Positions 1 through 6,629 of a DNA stretch of 7,088 bases are shown piece by piece. The stretch is from the NCBI RefSeq assembly GCF_004138495.1, contig NZ_ML142855.1, forward strand, positions 233,131-240,218, written 5' to 3'. Origin of the DNA: Phytoactinopolyspora endophytica (GTDB lineage Bacteria; Actinomycetota; Actinomycetes; Jiangellales; Jiangellaceae). Each line of letters starts with the position of its first letter. Position 1 is the stretch's first letter. A program made the translations under genes and the position numbers. The notes beneath the pieces are model-generated. The model was not told the DNA's origin. It worked only from the letters and a program-made list of their open reading frames with translations, and did not search any database.

Positions 1-1
1 C

Positions 2-811
2 CGTCGCGGCGTGGTGGAACTGGGCCCGCTGACCCTGTTCCGTCGTGGGCTGGCTCGGCTGGCGGTGGCCCGCAGCTCCTTCGGGGAACGATCGACCGTG
101 GTGGTGCTGCCTCGGATCCTGCCCGTGCTGGGGCTGCCGACCGGCATCCAGCGTAGCCACGTCGGCGCGGACGAGCGCGTCGAGCACGGTGGGACCGATC
201 TGGTCGGGCTGCACGAGTACGTCCCCGGCGACGACCTCCGCCGGCTGCACTGGGCCTCCAGCGCCAAAGCCGGAACACTGATGATCCGCGACGACGCCGA
301 CCCGTCCCGGCCGCATCTCACCGTGTTGCTGGATGACCGTGCATCCAGCTATGCCGGCGACGGCTTCGAGGAAGCGGCCGACATCACCGCGTCCCTGGTC
401 GCCGAGGCCGCGTCGAGGGGCCACGCCGCCCGCGTGGTCACTGTCAGCGCAGCACTGGACGTCGAGCTGGCAGCCGGAACGGAAAGCCCGGCGGGCGGTG
501 GCGATCCAGCTGCCCGCGTGCTCGCGGATCCGGTGCTCGAACGGCTGGCCAGGCTCGACCCTGTCGACACCGACGAGATGGCCGCCGCGGCCCTCGCCCG
601 GCACGGCTCCGACATCGTGGTCGTGGTGTCGGGTGAGCGAGCGCCGTCGGCGTCGTTGCTGGTCGACGCCGGGCGGTCCAGCTTCGGCGTGCTGGCTCTG
701 GTCGACGCCCACAGCGACCGTGCGGTCGAGGCGGTGGCGCGCGTCGTGGTGCTTCGTGGTGCGCGCGCCGAGGACGTGCTGACGGGCTGGGACCTGGCGG
801 TGGTCCGATGA
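2..811 (+). CDS. DUF58 domain-containing protein, 5'-truncated
   Basis: The frame is open from the first complete codon in the window (Arg-Arg-Gly-Val...). The GTG at base 11 is probably internal, because DUF58 proteins (Pfam PF01882) are normally about 400 residues and only 269 are visible. The visible part begins in the usual RRG-x-x-x-LGPL strand that precedes the family core. The signature GLHEYVPGDDLRRLHW lies at visible residues 69-84 and is followed by a segment matching the family's 'A-x-x-G-x-L-M-I-R' pattern. A vWA-like beta strand follows (LTVLLDDR, residues 106-113). The metal-binding D-x-S-x-S motif is not intact there, as far as I know a common state in actinobacterial DUF58 proteins. 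No membrane segment is visible; the family usually has two near the N-terminus, which would lie upstream. The gene overlaps the next one by 4 bp (ATGA), so the two are probably translationally coupled. DUF58 genes typically sit between a MoxR AAA+ ATPase and a transglutaminase-like gene. The biochemical role is unknown. Confidence 0.9.
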   Translation, partial: RRGVVELGPLTLFRRGLARLAVARSSFGERSTVVVLPRILPVLGLPTGIQRSHVGADERVEHGGTDLVGLHEYVPGDDLRRLHWASSAKAGTLMIRDDADPSRPHLTVLLDDRASSYAGDGFEEAADITASLVAEAASRGHAARVVTVSAALDVELAAGTESPAGGGDPAARVLADPVLERLARLDPVDTDEMAAAALARHGSDIVVVVSGERAPSASLLVDAGRSSFGVLALVDAHSDRAVEAVARVVVLRGARAEDVLTGWDLAVVR

Positions 812-3096
812 GACACGCGTGGGCGGCGATCCTGCTGCTGACCGCGAGCCTGCCGTTGAGCCACGCGTACGACGGCTGGGTGGTGCTTCCCACGCTGCTG
901 CTCGCTGTGGCCCTGCCGGCGGGCATGGTGGCTCTCGGCCGGTGGCTGAAGCTTCCGGCCTGGGTGGTGGCGGCCGCTGCGGGCGGGTTGTGCACGGCCA
1001 CGGCCCTCGGGGTGTTACGGGAGACCCAGGGCGGCGCGCCCGCCGTCGACCTTCCGGCGTGGCGGGACTCGCCCGGAGTGTCCGTGCTGGGGCCGCTGAT
1101 CGACGCCGTGCCCCGGCTCCTGACCGGACCCCGGCCCGCGGCCGCGGACGCGGAGATGCTGACGCCCGTCGCTCTCCTGGTCGCGTTGACCACGCTGGCG
1201 ATCTTCCTGCTGATCGGGCGCGACGGGCGGCTCGGTGTCACTGCGCTGGTCGGCGCCGCCGTGCTGTACACCGCTGGGGCGTTGCTCACCGCGGGGGAGG
1301 CGGACCGGTACGGAGTGGTCGCCCTGGTGGTCGTTGTGCTCGCCGGCGCCGGCTGGGTGTTGTTCGACCGTTCGCATCACCGGACGCGCGCCGACCGTGC
1401 GGTGGCCCGGCGCGTGGCCGGACGTCGCGGTGCTCTCCTGGCTGGTGCCGGTGGGATGGCTGTCGTCGGATCTGTCGCGCTGGTAGCGGCGGCATTGCCG
1501 AATGAGGACTCGTTCGAGCCGCGGGAGCACATCACGCCGCCGATGCTCAACGTCGAGACGGCCAGCCCGTTACCGATGCTCGGTCTGTGGGGAGAACAGA
1601 GCGACCTCGAGTTGTTCCGGGTGCGCGGGCAGGCCCCCGAGCGGCTCGGTCTGGTGGCGCTGCCCGACTTCGACGGCGTCGGCTGGCGGGTGGATACACA
1701 GTTCCGGCCGCTGGGCGCGGTCGGCGAGCCGGACCTCCGGCCGGGTGCGTACCGGGGCGGCTATGACATGGCCGTCGAGATCATCGACCTCGAGGGAATG
1801 TGGCTCCCCGCCGCAGGCACACCGGAGGCGAGCTCGCTGAGCGACGGCTACGTGGATCTGGATACCGGTGCCATGCTCCGCCCGGACGGCGTGCACGAGG
1901 GACTGCGGTACGCGCTGCGCGGCCAGGTCGACCAGGCTCCGGCGAGCGTGCGCAGGACGGCCGGGTTGGCGGCCGCCGTGCCCGATCGGTACCTGGCGGT
2001 GCCCGGCCTGCCGGCACCCTTCGCCGAATACGCGGCGAGCGCCACGGAGTATGCCGAGTCCCGGTTCGACCAGGCGGTGGCGCTGGAGACACTGGTCCGC
2101 ACGGGCCGGACGCTGGATCCGCTGGCGCCGGTGGGCTCGTCGTACGCGCGGTTGCAGGACTTTCTCTTCGGCGACGAGGGTGACCCGGGCGCACAGAGCG
2201 GCACCGGCGAGCAGTTCGCGGCGGCGTTCGTCGTGCTGGCACGTTCACTCGGCCTTCCCAGCCGGCTGGTGGTGGGGTTCGACGTGCCGACGCCCGACGG
2301 CGACGGTGTCTCCACGGTCTACGGGCGGCATGCCACGGCCTGGCCCGAGGTATATCTGTCCCAGGTGGGATGGCTGGCATTCGATCCCACGCCGTCGGAC
2401 CGCGACGCCGGTGACGGCGACCGGGAGGCGATCACCGGCCCGGAGGAGGAACCCGACGACGGGGAGCCGGAATCCGGGCGGGAGGACGACGCGACGCCGC
2501 AACCCACACCGGAGCCGTCTGCCGCCGGCGAGAACTCGGACGGCGCGGATGAGACGTCTTCAGGGCTCGGCGTGGCCACCGTGGTCGCGGGCTCTGGTGG
2601 GGTACTGGCCGCCGCCGCGATGGCGATCGTCGTGCTGAGAACGCTGCGCCGGGCGCGGCACCGGCGAGCCGGAGCCATGGGAGCGTGGAACGAGGTGCTG
2701 GACTCGCTGTGGCTGGCGGGGCACCGTCCGGCGGCGAGCCTGACGGCGCCGGACATCGCGTCGGACCTGGTCCGCCTCGCCGGTGGTCGAGAGGGTCCGG
2801 TCCAGGGCTCGGTGGGCGGCGAGCAGGCACCGAACGACGGCGACACCGACCCCGATGACCACGGCGCACGTGTCGGTGCCGCCGCCGTGTCGCTGGCTTC
2901 GCTGGCCGATCGTGCGGCGTTCGGCCCCGCGCCGTCGGCGCAGCGGACCCCTCGCAGCCCGGGCGGCTCAGCGCCTGGCGCCGGCGGCGGGCGGCCATGG
3001 GCTCTGGCGGTGACGGTGACCAGAGCGACCCGCCGACACTGTGGGATACGGCGTCGGCTCCTGTGGTGGCTCGACCCGCGCGTCTTGCGCAGGTAG
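808..3096 (+). CDS. TgpA-type membrane protein with degenerate transglutaminase-like domain
   Basis: A 762-residue protein starting at an ATG that overlaps the DUF58 stop. About seven hydrophobic helices (roughly residues 4-20, 26-44, 50-70, 118-137, 142-161, 168-187, 208-230) match the TgpA N-terminal region (DUF3488, PF11992). An extracytoplasmic part (about 231-586) follows, with a transglutaminase-like fold (PF01841) near 445-530. A Pro/Asp/Glu-rich linker (about 530-585), one more helix (about 587-613) and a DUF4129-like cytoplasmic tail (from about 626, ending LLWWLDPRVLRR) complete it. In active family members the nucleophilic Cys sits in a G-x-C-EQFA context and the His in HAW-x-EV. 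Here these positions read SGTGEQFA (Gly467) and ATAWPEV (Thr510); only the Asp of FDPTP (Asp526) remains. A His lies two residues before Thr510. The protein is therefore probably not a transglutaminase or protease and may bind peptides or act as a scaffold. Similar losses occur, as I recall, in other actinobacterial homologues, so this may be a lineage trait. The domain order is clear; the function is unknown. Confidence 0.9.
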   Translation: MRHAWAAILLLTASLPLSHAYDGWVVLPTLLLAVALPAGMVALGRWLKLPAWVVAAAAGGLCTATALGVLRETQGGAPAVDLPAWRDSPGVSVLGPLIDAVPRLLTGPRPAAADAEMLTPVALLVALTTLAIFLLIGRDGRLGVTALVGAAVLYTAGALLTAGEADRYGVVALVVVVLAGAGWVLFDRSHHRTRADRAVARRVAGRRGALLAGAGGMAVVGSVALVAAALPNEDSFEPREHITPPMLNVETASPLPMLGLWGEQSDLELFRVRGQAPERLGLVALPDFDGVGWRVDTQFRPLGAVGEPDLRPGAYRGGYDMAVEIIDLEGMWLPAAGTPEASSLSDGYVDLDTGAMLRPDGVHEGLRYALRGQVDQAPASVRRTAGLAAAVPDRYLAVPGLPAPFAEYAASATEYAESRFDQAVALETLVRTGRTLDPLAPVGSSYARLQDFLFGDEGDPGAQSGTGEQFAAAFVVLARSLGLPSRLVVGFDVPTPDGDGVSTVYGRHATAWPEVYLSQVGWLAFDPTPSDRDAGDGDREAITGPEEEPDDGEPESGREDDATPQPTPEPSAAGENSDGADETSSGLGVATVVAGSGGVLAAAAMAIVVLRTLRRARHRRAGAMGAWNEVLDSLWLAGHRPAASLTAPDIASDLVRLAGGREGPVQGSVGGEQAPNDGDTDPDDHGARVGAAAVSLASLADRAAFGPAPSAQRTPRSPGGSAPGAGGGRPWALAVTVTRATRRHCGIRRRLLWWLDPRVLRR

Positions 3097-3098
3097 AC

Positions 3099-3118
3099 GT
3101 CGCACGGGTGGGTGCGAC
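3099..3118. terminator. Probable bidirectional terminator hairpin
   Basis: A perfect 7-bp inverted repeat, GTCGCAC (3099-3105) and GTGCGAC (3112-3118), encloses a 6-base loop, GGGTGG. It begins three bases after the stop codon of the TgpA-type gene and lies 38 bases beyond the stop of the convergent kinase gene, so it could end transcripts from both sides. There is no T-tract on either side, which is common for actinobacterial hairpin terminators but makes the call less certain. Confidence 0.55.
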
Positions 3119-3155
3119 CGGGAGCGGACCTGGCAGTCGTGCGTGGCCTGGTGGA

Positions 3156-4925
3156 TCAGCGGGTGACGCATTGACGCTCGGAGGCGCCGAAGCGATCGGG
3201 TTCGTTCGCCAGGATCCCCACCACCTGGTAGCAGACCTCGTCGAGCCGGGAGTCGACCCCGGGTACGGTGACGTTCTCCATCCCCTGGTCGACCTGGGCG
3301 ACCGCGTCCGGCGCCGCGGCGTCGTCTGTCACGTCCACCACGATGAAGATGCTGTTGCCGTCGGTCGGGTCGGTCCAGCTGACCCGGATGCTGGTGCCAT
3401 CGTCACGGAGCTGGACGTCGCCCGGTGCGATCTCCGCGTCGCTGAGATCTGGGTCCAGCGGGTCGGCGGCCGGATCGATGTCCGGGTCGTCCGGAATGAG
3501 GTCACCGCCGTCGCTCGACGACGCAGGCCGTTCTGGGCTGTCCGCCTCGTCGTTCGAGCCCAGAACGGCGATCAGCGCGCCGCCCAAAGTCCCGAGCAGC
3601 AGCGCGCCGCCGAGAAAGGCCGCCATCACCATCCAGCGGCCGGGGCGGGTGCCTGGTTCTCTCTGGTCCGTCGAAGGCTCGTCGTCGGCGTCTTGAGCAG
3701 GCTCGGCAGGGCGGAGCCCCGTGGCATCGAGATCGGGCGTATCGAGATCGGGCGCATGCAGGCCTGGTGCATGCAGGCCTGGTGCGTCGAGGTCTGCGCC
3801 GGAGGCCGGTGAACGCGCGGCCGCACGCACCGAACCACCCGCGAGCGCGGCGACCCCTGGATCGGAGATGTGGGCCAGCGCGGACGGAGCCACCGGGCCG
3901 GGAGCTGCGGGTTGGGGCGGAGGCAGGGACGGCACGACGCTGCCCGGTCCCCATAGGTCGTCGTCGGCGGGATCGGAATCGCCGCCGTCCGATCCGGGCG
4001 CCCACGAGCGGTGCTCGGTCCGCACTCCGGACAGTGCGGCCCGGACGGTCGCGGCGTCGGCGAACCTGTCCTCCCGGCGGGCGCTCAGGCAGCGTTCGAC
4101 GATGCGAATCAGCTCCGTCGGGGCGTCCGACCGATGCAGCTCACGGATCTGCCCGGTACGCACCCGGCGCAGATAGGCCAGAGCCGTGTCCTCGTCCGGA
4201 TCATCGACGGCGAACGGCGGCCGGCCGTCGAGCAGGGTGAACAGCGTGGAACCGAGGGACCAGAGGTCGTCCGCCACCGTCGGGCTTTCACCGTCGAGGA
4301 CCTGTGGCGATGCGTGCCGATAGCTGAACCGTTCCAGCGACGCCGTGTGGCCGGCGTCGGCCATCCGCGCGATCCCGAAGTCGGTGAGCACGTACGAGGT
4401 CGGCAGGACCAGGATGTTCTGCGGCTTGATGTCACGATGCAGCACGCCGTGGCCGTGTGCGAAGTCGAGCGCGTCGGCCACGACCGTGCCGGCGGCGGCC
4501 ACCTCGTCGGCGGAGAGCGGTCCGTGTGCGGCGAGACGGTCGTGCAGGGATCCGAGGTCGAAGAAGTCCATGACGATGCACGCGTGCCCGTCCGCACTGG
4601 TGCCTGTGTCAAGGACGGTGATGATGTGCGGGTGCTGCCGTCCCAGCCGGACAGTGATGTCGAGCTCTCGGGCGAATCGATCCCGGGTCGCCGGGTCGTC
4701 GATGGTGACCGCCTTGATGGCGACATCACGGTCGAGACCACCCTGGCGGGCGCGGTACACGATGCTGTCCCCGCCGCGGGCCACTTCGGTGAAGCCGTGA
4801 TAGCCGTCGAGGTGGAAGCCCCCGGGCGTGGTCCCGGTGCCGGGATCGCCGGTGCTGGACTGGCTGTGGGGTGCCCACATCTCACTGGCGGTACCGCCGT
4901 CGTCGTGGCGGCTCGTGCCGGCCAT
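3156..4925 (-). CDS. Receptor-like Ser/Thr protein kinase with FN3-like extracellular domain
   Basis: A 589-residue eukaryotic-like (Hanks-type) kinase predicted to phosphorylate Ser/Thr on target proteins, including itself. After a 40-residue Gly/Ser/Thr-rich leader, the kinase domain spans about 42-300. It has the VAIK lysine (Lys71), a helix-C Glu (Glu87), HRDIKPQN (163-170; catalytic Asp165, Asn170), DFG (182-184), an activation loop with Thr194 and Ser196 as possible autophosphorylation sites, and DDLWSLG (219-225). Two motifs are unusual. The glycine loop reads ARGGDS (49-54), with Ala and Ser replacing the first and third Gly. The APE motif reads SPQ (206-208). The core catalytic residues are intact, so activity is likely. 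A Pro/Ala/Asp-rich linker (about 301-430) contains pentapeptide repeats. One membrane helix (about 431-455) is followed by an acidic stretch and a fibronectin-III-like domain (about 498-589) with Cys565 and Cys586, a possible disulfide pair. The start at 4925 is preferred over the ATG at 4967 because GGAAGGGG lies five bases before it. The gene converges on the TgpA-type gene and diverges from the permease. Confidence 0.92.
   Translation of the reverse strand: MAGTSRHDDGGTASEMWAPHSQSSTGDPGTGTTPGGFHLDGYHGFTEVARGGDSIVYRARQGGLDRDVAIKAVTIDDPATRDRFARELDITVRLGRQHPHIITVLDTGTSADGHACIVMDFFDLGSLHDRLAAHGPLSADEVAAAGTVVADALDFAHGHGVLHRDIKPQNILVLPTSYVLTDFGIARMADAGHTASLERFSYRHASPQVLDGESPTVADDLWSLGSTLFTLLDGRPPFAVDDPDEDTALAYLRRVRTGQIRELHRSDAPTELIRIVERCLSARREDRFADAATVRAALSGVRTEHRSWAPGSDGGDSDPADDDLWGPGSVVPSLPPPQPAAPGPVAPSALAHISDPGVAALAGGSVRAAARSPASGADLDAPGLHAPGLHAPDLDTPDLDATGLRPAEPAQDADDEPSTDQREPGTRPGRWMVMAAFLGGALLLGTLGGALIAVLGSNDEADSPERPASSSDGGDLIPDDPDIDPAADPLDPDLSDAEIAPGDVQLRDDGTSIRVSWTDPTDGNSIFIVVDVTDDAAAPDAVAQVDQGMENVTVPGVDSRLDEVCYQVVGILANEPDRFGASERQCVTR
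3724..3798 (-). repeat. Five 15-bp tandem repeat units inside the kinase linker
   Basis: Five consecutive in-frame 15-bp units (3724-3738, 3739-3753, 3754-3768, 3769-3783, 3784-3798) encode pentapeptides of the form (D/G)L(D/H)(A/T)(P/T), at about kinase residues 378-403. Units three and four are identical (GCATGCAGGCCTGGT on the + strand). Units one and two differ at a single base. The pattern of near-identical neighbours suggests recent slippage duplication in a flexible juxtamembrane linker. Confidence 0.85.
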
Positions 4926-4930
4926 GCTTT

Positions 4931-4938
4931 CCCCTTCC
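4931..4938 (-). promoter_or_regulatory. Ribosome binding site that fixes the kinase start
   Basis: Read on the - strand, GGAAGGGG is followed by AAAGC and then ATG at 4925-4923, a five-base spacing. No comparable site precedes the upstream in-frame ATG at 4967. The start at 4925 is therefore preferred, removing 14 residues from the longest possible reading. Confidence 0.65.
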
Positions 4939-4954
4939 GCACCCCTGCCCTCGC

Positions 4955-4981
4955 CATATAGTGCCATGCGGGTCTCGTCCA
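4955..4981 (-). promoter_or_regulatory. Weak candidate promoter for the kinase gene
   Basis: On the - strand a TATATG (4960-4955) could serve as a -10 box, with TGGACG (4981-4976) as a -35 box. The 15-base spacer is short and the -10 lacks the conserved final T. If real, transcription would start near 4948, inside the longer reading of the kinase frame, which agrees with the shorter start at 4925. This is only a visual match. Confidence 0.2.
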
Positions 4982-5062
4982 GACGTCTCGGTCACCACGG
5001 AATGGGACAGCGAAGATCCCGCCGGGCAACTGGACATGGGCCAAGCGAAGACGACTCGACGT

Positions 5063-5127
5063 GTGTCAAGCGCAGATGACCGGTCGTGAGCCATGCACCA
5101 AGGTTTCTGGTCACAACGGGTGTCAAG
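5063..5127 (+). repeat. Two copies of GTGTCAAG in the divergent intergenic region
   Basis: The octamer GTGTCAAG occurs at 5063-5070 and 5120-5127, 57 bases apart. The second copy covers the proposed -35 box of the permease promoter. A paired operator is possible, but a third copy lies inside the kinase coding region (4606-4613), so chance is a fair explanation. The rest of the 257-bp gap between the kinase and permease starts shows no convincing small gene or RNA. Confidence 0.3.
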
Positions 5128-5149
5128 TGAGCGGGCTCGTGGGTAGCAT
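5120..5149 (+). promoter_or_regulatory. Candidate housekeeping-type promoter for the permease gene
   Basis: GTGTCA (5120-5125) resembles TTGACA at four of six positions. It is followed after 18 bases by TAGCAT (5144-5149), which matches TATAAT at four of six, including the key first two bases and last T. Transcription would begin near 5156, giving a leader of about 27 bases before the ATG at 5183. Confidence 0.4.
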
Positions 5150-5182
5150 GTGGCCCACCAAGATCGTCAATGGAGTTGACGC

Positions 5183-6574
5183 ATGGAGAACGACGTCGAA
5201 CCCGCCCTCTCGACCGGCCCACTCTTGCTGATCGCCGCTGCCGCGGTCGCCGTTCTCCTCTTCCTGATCATGAAGGTCAGGCTGCACGCCTTCCTCTCGC
5301 TGATCGTGATCAGCCTGCTCACCGCGCTCGCCACCCGCATCCCGCTGGCCGACGTCGTGCCGACGATGGTGGACGGGATCGGTGGGACCCTCGGCAGCGT
5401 CGCCCTGCTGGTGGCTCTCGGAGCGATCCTGGGGCGTCTGCTGGAGATCAGCGGAGGTGCCCAGGTGCTGGCGGACGCGCTGGTCGGCCGGTCCCAAGGC
5501 AACCGGGCCGCGCTGGCGATCGGCGTGGCGGCGTTGCTGTTCGGCTTCCCGATCTTCTTCGACGCGGGCTTGGTCGTATTCCTGCCGATCCTGTTCACGG
5601 TCGCTCGCCGGATGGGCGGGTCGCTGCTGACCTACGGGCTTCCCGTCGCCGGGGCGTTCGCGGTCATGCACGCCTTCGTGCCGCCACACCCCGGTCCGGT
5701 CGCCGCCGCCGGGCTGATCGAGGCCGACATCGGCCTGGTCCTGCTGTTCGGTCTGCTGATCGGTGTGCCTACCTGGTTCATCGGCGGCTACCTGTTCGGC
5801 ATCTACATGGGGGGACGCATCAATGTCCCCGTGCCCCAGGTGTTGGCCCGTCAGGAAGAGGTGGAGCGGGAGACCGAGGAGCGGCCCCCGCCGCGATTCC
5901 TCTCCGTCCTCCTCGTCCTCCTGCTGCCTTTGGTCCTCATCTTTGGTGAGACCGGTCTGAACACGCTCGTGGAGCAGGACGTCGTCAGCGGCGACAACGA
6001 CCTCGTCCAGGCAATCCGGATGATCGGCCAGACGCCCGTCGCCCTGCTGATCGCGGTACTGGTGGCGCTCGTGGTCTGTGGGATTGCGCAGGGCCGCTCG
6101 TCCGAGGACATCGAGAAGATCACGGATGGTGCGTTCGGTCCGGTGGCCTCGATCATCCTGATCACCGGAGCCGGTGGCATGTTCGGTGCCGTCTTGCAGG
6201 CCAGCGGCATCGGGCAGGCGCTCGCGGACACGCTCGACGACACGGGCATGCCGGTTATCGTCGCGGCGTTCGTCGTGGCCACCGCACTCCGTGTCAGCCA
6301 GGGATCTGCCACGGTCGCCCTGATCACGACGTCCAGTCTGATGGCGTCCGTGATCCAGGACGGTGACTACAGTGACGCTTACAGGGCGCTGACCGTGATC
6401 GCCATCGCCGGCGGAGCCACTGTGCTGAGCCACGTGAACGACTCCGGGTTCTGGCTGGTGGGACGCTTCTTCGGGATGGACGTGCGGACCACGCTGAAGA
6501 CGTGGACGGTGATGGTGACGCTGCTCGGCTGCATCGGTGCCCTGCTGGCGTTCACTATCAGCGCGTTCGTCTGA
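5183..6574 (+). CDS. gntP: GntP-family gluconate (sugar acid):H+ symporter
   Basis: A 463-residue, very hydrophobic inner-membrane protein of the length usual for the GntP family (PF02447), which imports gluconate or related hydroxy acids with protons. Family hallmarks are all present: FGFPIFFD (120-127), HAFVPPHPGP (163-172), ITGAGGMFGAVLQASGIG (327-344), RVSQGSATVAL (370-380) and SHVNDSGFWLVGRFFG (416-431). Hydrophobic stretches run through the whole length, broken by a charged cytoplasmic-looking loop at about 222-238 (rich in Glu, Arg and Pro). GGAG at 5172-5175, seven bases before the ATG, supports this start. There is no sign of truncation or frameshift. Gluconate permeases often sit beside gluconokinase and a GntR-type repressor, but none is seen here, so the substrate is open: gluconate, idonate, glycerate or D-serine are all handled by members of this family. 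The gene symbol marks the family, not a proven substrate. Confidence 0.93.
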   Translation: MENDVEPALSTGPLLLIAAAAVAVLLFLIMKVRLHAFLSLIVISLLTALATRIPLADVVPTMVDGIGGTLGSVALLVALGAILGRLLEISGGAQVLADALVGRSQGNRAALAIGVAALLFGFPIFFDAGLVVFLPILFTVARRMGGSLLTYGLPVAGAFAVMHAFVPPHPGPVAAAGLIEADIGLVLLFGLLIGVPTWFIGGYLFGIYMGGRINVPVPQVLARQEEVERETEERPPPRFLSVLLVLLLPLVLIFGETGLNTLVEQDVVSGDNDLVQAIRMIGQTPVALLIAVLVALVVCGIAQGRSSEDIEKITDGAFGPVASIILITGAGGMFGAVLQASGIGQALADTLDDTGMPVIVAAFVVATALRVSQGSATVALITTSSLMASVIQDGDYSDAYRALTVIAIAGGATVLSHVNDSGFWLVGRFFGMDVRTTLKTWTVMVTLLGCIGALLAFTISAFV

Positions 6575-6591
6575 CCGGTCGGCGAACGAAC

Positions 6592-6617
6592 GTATTGCGA
6601 CCACGAAGATTGGGTAA
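6592..6617 (+). promoter_or_regulatory. Candidate general-stress sigma factor promoter (SigB/SigF type)
   Basis: GTAT (6592-6595) and GGGTAA (6612-6617) are separated by 16 bases. This fits the published actinobacterial SigB/SigF-type pattern of a G-x-x-T -35 element, 14-16 bases, then GGGTA. Transcription would begin near 6624, about 120 bases before the Asp23-family start. The match rests on few bases, so it is suggestive only. It is supported by the type of gene downstream: asp23 of Staphylococcus aureus is a classic SigB target. Confidence 0.4.
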
Positions 6618-6629
6618 CGTGAGTTGCGT

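Noticed and set aside
3724..3798. Short regular repeats that might suggest a CRISPR-like array
   Set aside because: The units are directly adjacent, 15 bp long, without spacers, and in frame with the kinase gene.
2997..3812. A 271-residue + strand open frame across the end of the TgpA-type gene and the kinase C-terminal region
   Set aside because: It overlaps two well supported genes, contains the terminator hairpin, and its apparent C-terminal repeats are the reverse translation of the kinase linker repeats.
4011..4961. A 316-residue + strand open frame opposite the kinase domain
   Set aside because: It mirrors the kinase coding frame, shows no family motif, and the - strand frame contains all Hanks-kinase motifs.
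4926..4967. A 14-residue N-terminal extension of the kinase starting at the ATG at 4967
   Set aside because: It has no ribosome binding site, overlaps the only -10-like sequence, and a good site precedes the ATG at 4925.
5097..5111. ACCA-N7-TGGT dyad upstream of the permease as a regulator site
   Set aside because: Four-base arms are too short to separate from chance, and it matches no operator I can name.
6573..6580. Palindrome GACCGGTC overlapping the permease stop codon
   Set aside because: An isolated 8-bp palindrome without loop or supporting context is expected by chance in GC-rich DNA.
5123..6604. A 493-residue open frame on the - strand covering the whole permease gene, longer than the permease itself
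   Set aside because: Its translation is rich in Gln, Asp, His, Arg and Gly, with no recognisable domain. Long antisense frames are a known artefact of high GC content, and the + strand frame has clear GntP motifs and a ribosome binding site.
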